From contig NC_081412.1 in the NCBI RefSeq assembly GCF_030272615.1, positions 475,607,657-475,671,656 on the forward strand: a stretch of DNA of 64,000 bases, read 5' to 3'. Below, piece by piece: positions 58,791 to 64,000 of this stretch (positions are counted from its first letter, which is position 1; the number at the start of each line of letters is the position of its first letter). The notes below the pieces were generated by a model that saw nothing but the letters and a program-made list of their open reading frames with translations, was not told the DNA's origin and did not search any database. This stretch comes from Cryptomeria japonica (lineage: Eukaryota > Streptophyta > Pinopsida > Cupressales > Cupressaceae). The translations under genes and the position numbers were made by a program.

Positions 58791-59290
58791 GATTAAATTG
58801 TCCTTCTCTCCCCATATAATGGTCCTTTCTAATGAACTCTTTGATATTTAAATTGAGATCCTCCTCATGCCAATTCATTTGGGAGTCAGAGTTAACTCCA
58901 GTATTCGCTAAGCAATCCGCCATGCTGTTTTGCTCTCTGAAGGCATGTTGAATAATGATTTCTTTGAAACTGGCAATGATCCCCCTAGCTTTCATGATGA
59001 TATTTTCAATAGACCAGGAAGGCTCTGATTTCCCCTTTAGGCACTTTATGATATTGAGTGAATCTCCCTCAAGCCATATTTTATCATAATTTAGACTTTT
59101 GGCAATAATTAAGGTATTCAAGGCTATAGTGGCTAGTTTGATTCCCTAGAGGACCAGCCACTGCCTTAAGACAACTTCCAGCAAAATTCCTGACAATGCC
59201 CCCATATCCAACTTTATCCAGATTCCCTTTAGAGGCCCCATCAAAGTTGGCCTTGATTCATCCCTGCGGGGGGAAACACCAGACTAGACC
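58780..59290 (-). pseudogene. LINE RNase H domain
   Basis: Reads IKANFDGASKGNLDKVGYGG then IVRNFAGSCLK near 59250-59160. After a frameshift comes LNTLIIAKSLNYDKIWLEGD and SLNIIKCLKGKSEPSWSIEN, then HAFREQNSMADCLANTGVNS (about 58950-58890), ending at TAA 58780-58782. DG, EGDS and ADCLAN motifs of the reverse-transcriptase-like RNase H family are all present. The frameshift is between about 59160 and 59121. Confidence 0.85.
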
Positions 59291-62200
59291 TTATCTTCCA
59301 GTCTCCTTGCTAGTGGTAGTGGTAGAAAGGTTCCACCTGTCTTTAAAATCATCTTTAGCAGTAAGTCCTTGATCAGTGTTGTAGAGGCTTTCAAAGATAC
59401 TCCTAAAGATTTTATCTACAACCACTTCAGGAAAAGCCCATTTATCCCTAAAGATACTGTTGTTGTGCTCTTTCCAAATATTCCAGATAACAATTGGCAA
59501 AGTTTGTTTCCAAGTCTCCACAATTTTAGGATTAGAATTAGGGTAATGCCATTGAAGCCAAGTGTCACCAAGAGAGTTCGGGAAGACCCAACTTAGGTTC
59601 CATCTAGAAAGGATGATTTTCTAGATATCCTAGCTAAAAGTACATTGATTCAGAAGGATGATTTTCTAGATATCATGGCTAAAAGTACATTGATTTAGAA
59701 TATGGCAAGCTGTCTCTTCTTCACTGTAACAAATAGAACACCTGTTAGGAAAAATAATACCTCTTTTGTGGAGATTGTCGAGGGTTAATACCTTATTTTG
59801 GATGAAAATCCAGAAAAAGATATTGACCTTAGGAACTAACTTCTTGTTCCAGACTTTAGCCTAGATGGGAATTTCTTCCACTGGGGCACTATGAATAGCC
59901 ACAGCAGAGGAAACTGAGTATTTTCCATCCAGAGTTTCCCTCCATATCAATCTTTCATCTTTGTTTTCTCTAGGGATTTTGGCAGAGAGAGCTATTTGAA
60001 GGAACTTGAGTCCCGGACACTGCTGGCTAAAGTCAATCCATTTCCCATTTCTCCAGTAATCTCTTACCATTTCTCCATACCTACTTTTGAATCGGTCTTT
60101 CCAATCTTTAATGATTGGGATTTCCTCCAGAGGTTTATCCAGGATCCATTTATCTTCCCAAAATCTTATTCTCCTCCCATCTCCAAGGTTCCAAGTTCTA
60201 CCATCAGCAGCCCAGCTTTTAGCTGATTGCACAACATTCCATATGGTAGATCCTTCAACATTAAAAGAGTTGTCAAAGAATTCTTCCTCGGAAGGTTGCA
60301 TATAGAGATATTTGTTTGTCCAGATAGAGTTCCATTCTCTTTCTCCCCCTTTGAATCTCCAAATTTATTTGGCTAGTAAAGCTTTATTCATAGAACCAAT
60401 GTTGCTTAAGCCCAGCCCACCAGAGGGCTTAGGGGAGCAAATTTAATTCCAAGCAATAAGGGGAATTTTGTTTTTAGCTTCCACTCCCGACCAAAGGAAC
60501 TTTTTTTGGATTTTTTCAATGGCTTCCACAAACTTTGAGGGGATTTTGAACAAGCTAAGAGCATACACAGGAAGATTTTGGAGAGTGGCTTTGAGCAGAG
60601 TGATTTTTCCTGCTTGACTTAGGACAACCCCCTTCCAGCCAGCAAGTTTCAAGTTGATTCTGTCAATTAGCTTATTCCAGAAGGAATCCTCAGGCTTGAG
60701 ACATAGAGGAAGCCCCAAATAGGTAGAGGGAAACTCAGAGATGTTGCAGCCCAGAATCCTACCAATCCTTATTTTCCTTTGAGCCGAAGTATTGATGAAA
60801 AACAAAGAGCTTTTATCCCACTTGATTTTTTGGCCAGAGGCAAATTCATAGGTGTTCAGAATAATCTTCATATTTTTAGCTTCCATGATGGTGGCTTCCC
60901 CCATGGTGATAGAGTCATCAACAAATTGTTCATGAGAATAGACAACATTGGAAGAAAAGGGTTTCAGGCCCTTAAGATTTCCATCTTCCACATTTTTAAG
61001 GATGAACCTTCCCAGGCATTTAGCAAGAATAGTGAACAGGATAGGGGATATGTGGTCCCCTTGTCTGAGACCTCTAGAGCTTTTGAAGAAACTAGACAGG
61101 GAGCCATTGACAATAACAGCAGAGGAGGAAGTTTCCATAAGTTGAGAGCAGAGTTGAATAACTTTGTCACCAAAACCAAACGCTTTCATGATCCTAAGGA
61201 GAAACTGCCAGTTCACTCTATCAAAAGCTTTAGACATGTCTAAATTTAAGAAGAATCCTTGGTTATTCACCACTTTCAGGGAGTGGATATTTTCATGAAC
61301 GGAAATGATGGAGTCCAAAATCTATCTTCCGAGGACAAAGCCATTCTACTGGACAAATATAATCCTTGGAAGAATTTCTAGTAACTTTGAAGTCAGAACC
61401 TTAGATAAGATCTTGTAGACAGAGTTACATAAGCTGATGGGTCTAAACTTGCTAAGAGAATCAGCTCCGAGGATCTTTGGGATTAGGACAATGAAGGTAG
61501 CATTCAGTTCCTTTAGGAGTCTTCTAGAGCCAAAGAATTCCTTAACACCATTGCATATGTCAACCTCCACTATGTGCCAGAAATTTTGGAAGAAAAACAT
61601 GGGGAAGCCATCTGGACCAGGGGATTTATCACCCTAAAAGGAGAACACTGCCTTTCTGATTTCCAGATTAGAGGGGATGCAGAATAAAGGGTGGCTGTCA
61701 GCTTCCGACGGGATAGGAGGGATAGCTTGTAAAAGGGTGTTTTGCTTGCTGAAATCCAGGATATTTGCATCACCTAGTAGGGTACTAAAATGCTCGAGAG
61801 CTTCCTTCCTTATGTCACAGTGCTTTGTTAAAATGCCTTTATTGCAATTTAGTTTGGATATTCTGTTGGCTGCCCTATTCTTAAGAGCAGTTAAGTGAAA
61901 GAAACAGGTATTTTTATCACCTTCCTTTAGAAACAAAGCTCTGGATCTTTGTCTCCAGAAAGTCTCTTCATTAGAAATGATGGAATGGTATTTAGATAAA
62001 AGATCATTTTTAGCCGTCCTAAGATCTTCAGTCAACCCCACCTCTTGGATTCTATCCTGAACATACTTTATTTCAGCTTTGGCTTGAACTTTGTTCTTGA
62101 ATATGTCCCCAAAAAACTCTTTGTTCCAGGATTTAATTTTGGCTTTTATGATATTGAGCTTTTTGGCAATTCTGAAAAGAGCCTTTCCCTCCACTTTAGA

Positions 62201-62989
62201 GTTCCACCATTCAGCTATGCAAGTTTCCAGAGAAGGATGGGAGAGCCAAGCTTTTTCAAATATGAAAGGGAAGTTTTTCTTTGCCGAAAAAGAGTTGGCA
62301 GTAAAGGAGATGGGGTAATGGTCAGAACCAATTTTGATAACAGAGGCAAGGGAACAATTATACTTAGAAAGTTAGTCAGGAGATATTAAAGATCTATCAA
62401 GCTTGACTTGAATTAGATCAGCTCCGGTTCTTCTATTGGTCCAGGTGAAATTGATGCCCTGGAGATCCACATCAATAAGAGCTTGGTCGTTAATGAAGTC
62501 CATGAGGTCTTGTTTCCCATCAAGTTGTAAGGGGATACCTCCCATCTTCTCTTCGTCTTTGAGTGGGGTATTGAAGTCTCCCATAATAATCCAGCTTTGA
62601 TTAGCAAATTGGAGTCTGTCAGCTATAAGGCTTTTCCAACATTTAGCTCTCCCAAATTTGGTATTAGGTGCATAGACATTAGATAACACTTAGAGAAAGT
62701 TGTCCTTAATATGCTCAAGCTGAACAGAGATCCTATTAGAAGTAGTGATGATTTCCTTTCTAGTAATGGTTTTTTGGTTCCAAAAAATCCCAGTTCCTCT
62801 AGAAGCTCCCTCCGAGTTTGATCCTATGACTCCATTTTCTTTGAAAATTCTAATCTTTTCAACTTTTTCTTTAGACATCTTGGTTTCCTGAACAAGGACT
62901 ACATCCTGTTTATGATCTCTGATGATGTTCCGTAACACATCCTGCTTATGAGGAGCGTTCAGCACTCTAATATTCTAGGATATTATCTT
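59291..62989 (-). pseudogene. LINE ORF2: endonuclease and reverse transcriptase, stops but no frameshift
   Basis: One frame of about 1,230 codons. The endonuclease shows NAPHKQDVLRNIIR, VLVQETKMS, WIIMGDFNTPLKDEEK, NFTWTNRR, KLDRSLISPD and GSDHYPI (about 62970-62315). The RT shows GDKSPGPDGFPMFFFQNFW, FRPISLCNSVYKILSKVL, LNLDMSKAFDRVNWQFL, SRGLRQGDHISPILF, EQFVDDSITM (the FADD box reads FVDD, about 60930) and TYLGLPLC. Next is a zinc-binding region (about 59960-59690) with a 45-bp in-frame tandem duplication (about 59608-59697), and a tail with IVIWNIWKEHNNSIFRDKW. Stops include 62690, 62372, 61634, 61346, 61322, 60443 and 59861. The protein would nick DNA and prime reverse transcription; this copy is dead. 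Confidence 0.9.
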
Positions 62990-64000
62990 CATTCTTTAAT
63001 TGGGGATAGGGTTGACTCAATGGAACCCTGTATTCCATCAACACAGTTCTTCTAGCTTTCTTGTTCCCTTTGATGTTTTAGGGATGGCCTACCCTGCTTT
63101 TTGTTCTAACTTCCAAAATCTGCCTTTTTCTTGATCTTGCTTCTAGTTGAGATTCCTCCATTGAATTCCTCCTTGTTCGATTTTCCTTCTCTCGATCCAA
63201 ATATTTGGAGATTCCCATCGAGCAAATCCACACTATGAGAAGGGGTTTTATAGAGGTTGGGCTTTGGGCTTCCATTGGTTAAAAGTAGTAAAGGCTCAGA
63301 ATCAGAAGGGACTTGAGCTTCATAAAAGTTTTCCTCAACCGGTTTTGATAGAGATAGGGCTGGAATGATCTCTTCCTTCTCCTGACTCACTGATCCAGCC
63401 TCCTGGTCCAGAGTGGATTCTTCCTTCTCCTGACTAACAAATCCAGTCTTCTGGTCCTCTGGGTTATTTTATTGTTCAACTTAGTTCCTTGCTCTACTTC
63501 TTTAGTTCTCTCTGGTTGGTCATTGGAGCAAAGACAATCTTATTGGTCATTGCCACTACTCCCATTCATCTTGGCTTCATTCAAAACTTCCATCATATCC
63601 TTATTTTGGTTACTCTTAGATGTTGATGAGTCTCCTTTTTTATTTATCATTTGCCAGGTCTTTTTGTTCTTGTTGTTGCTATCAATCTTGTTTTCCTTGT
63701 TTTTCTTGAGCGGGCATGATTTTGCCCAATGCCCCGATTTTTTGCAGTGGAAGAAAGAAAATGGTAGAGATTCATATTCAATAGCTTGGGACCATTTTCC
63801 AAGTTTAGAAATGATATCTATGGATTGAGGCATATCTGTCATTTGATTAACATTTATGCAGATGCGAGCAAAGACTAACCTTGATTTAGCCACCATCATC
63901 GGGTTGATCGACAAGAGTTCTCCGAAGGATTTTGCAATACCCTTGAAGACTTCCTCATTCCAGTGTTCCAATGGAAGACCTGGGAGACACGTCCAAACTG
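62990..64000 (-). pseudogene. LINE ORF1: DUF4283-like domain and zinc knuckle (5' part outside the window)
   Basis: The minus strand from 64000 reads VWTCLPGLPLEHWNEEVFKG, SKSRLVFARIC-like wording and then a knuckle FFHCKKSGHWAKSC (about 63760-63715), where the first Cys is Phe. A Lys/Asn-rich part ends at a stop near 63540. Another frame (63390-63106) carries an acidic, Ser-rich and then basic segment (SKPVEENFYEAQVPSDSEPL ... RSKIKKKADFGS). A 50-bp tandem duplication lies at about 63369-63465 ('cttccttctcctgact' twice). ORF1 of plant LINEs is an RNA-binding, gag-like protein. Confidence 0.75.

Larger units (their letters stand above)
56893..64000 (-). mobile_element. Long L1-type LINE, at least 7.1 kb, running off the right edge
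   Basis: On the minus strand the order is ORF1 (DUF4283-like plus zinc knuckle, from beyond 64000 to about 63000), then ORF2 with endonuclease, reverse transcriptase, zinc-binding and RNase H domains (about 62989-58780). An extra ORF follows (58790-57060), then a 3' tail ending CCTTCTTTTTCATTAATCAA plus AAATA near 56893. That tail has the T-rich then A-rich form of plant LINE ends. Base composition is richer in G and C than the surrounding DNA, suggesting a younger insertion. The 5' end and target duplication are out of view. Confidence 0.85.

Overview
The window looks like intergenic DNA from a large, AT-rich, repeat-filled seed-plant genome. A gymnosperm is my best guess, by inference only: very long transposons, old decayed copies and no ordinary host gene that I can recognise. 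I see no rRNA, tRNA, CRISPR or bacterial-type features. Almost everything identifiable is transposable-element sequence with in-frame stops.

Layout. 1-1360: L1-type LINE fragment (minus), running off the left edge. 4030-5524: probable solo LTR. 6344-35178: a three-level nest. The outermost layer is a Ty1/copia element on the minus strand, with its 3' half at 6344-8304 and its 5' half at 31962-35178. It is split by a 23.66-kb insertion (8305-31961) that has TG...CA ends and a perfect 5-bp target duplication, CATTG. That insertion starts as a plus-strand SIRE/Maximus-type copia element (5' LTR 8305-9935, gag-pol to about 14760). Its 3' flank is in turn split by a 16.6-kb CACTA DNA transposon (14972-31576) with recognisable CACTA...TAGTG terminal inverted repeats. 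35179-37856: a LINE-like 3' end interrupted by a complete 2.1-kb non-autonomous LTR element (35389-37503, target duplication GGAGA). 38794-40400: a second TRIM-like element. 40422-40795: a tandem duplication with a tRNA-like B box. 42600-45430: Ty3/gypsy gag-protease relic (minus). 46865-47320: LINE RNase H relic (minus). 48014-53171: a full-length but defective copia element with target duplication TGGAT. 53172-56890: unidentified sequence with tandem repeats and coding-like fragments. 56893-64000: a long LINE (minus) that runs off the right edge.

Two systems deserve attention. First, the CACTA element carries a TNP2-type transposase C-terminal half (DUF4218-like and DUF4216-like), followed on the same strand by a multi-exon gene that joins a SET-domain (lysine methyltransferase type) reading frame to a TNPA/Transposase_24-like region. 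Its splice sites and exon phases are largely consistent. The SET frame has no frameshift, and its stops are of kinds that C-to-T or G-to-A changes would produce. Second, the right-hand LINE has an extra long reading frame downstream of the RNase H domain. It lies inside the element's 3' end and its ATG overlaps the end of ORF2 by 11 nt, so it looks like a third ORF.

How it works together: nothing here looks fully functional. The autonomous-type proteins (TNP2, copia and LINE polyproteins) are truncated or carry stops. The TRIM elements and the CACTA copy would depend on proteins supplied from elsewhere. The dominant decay signal is single-base change to stop codons, consistent with deamination of methylated cytosine in silenced repeats.
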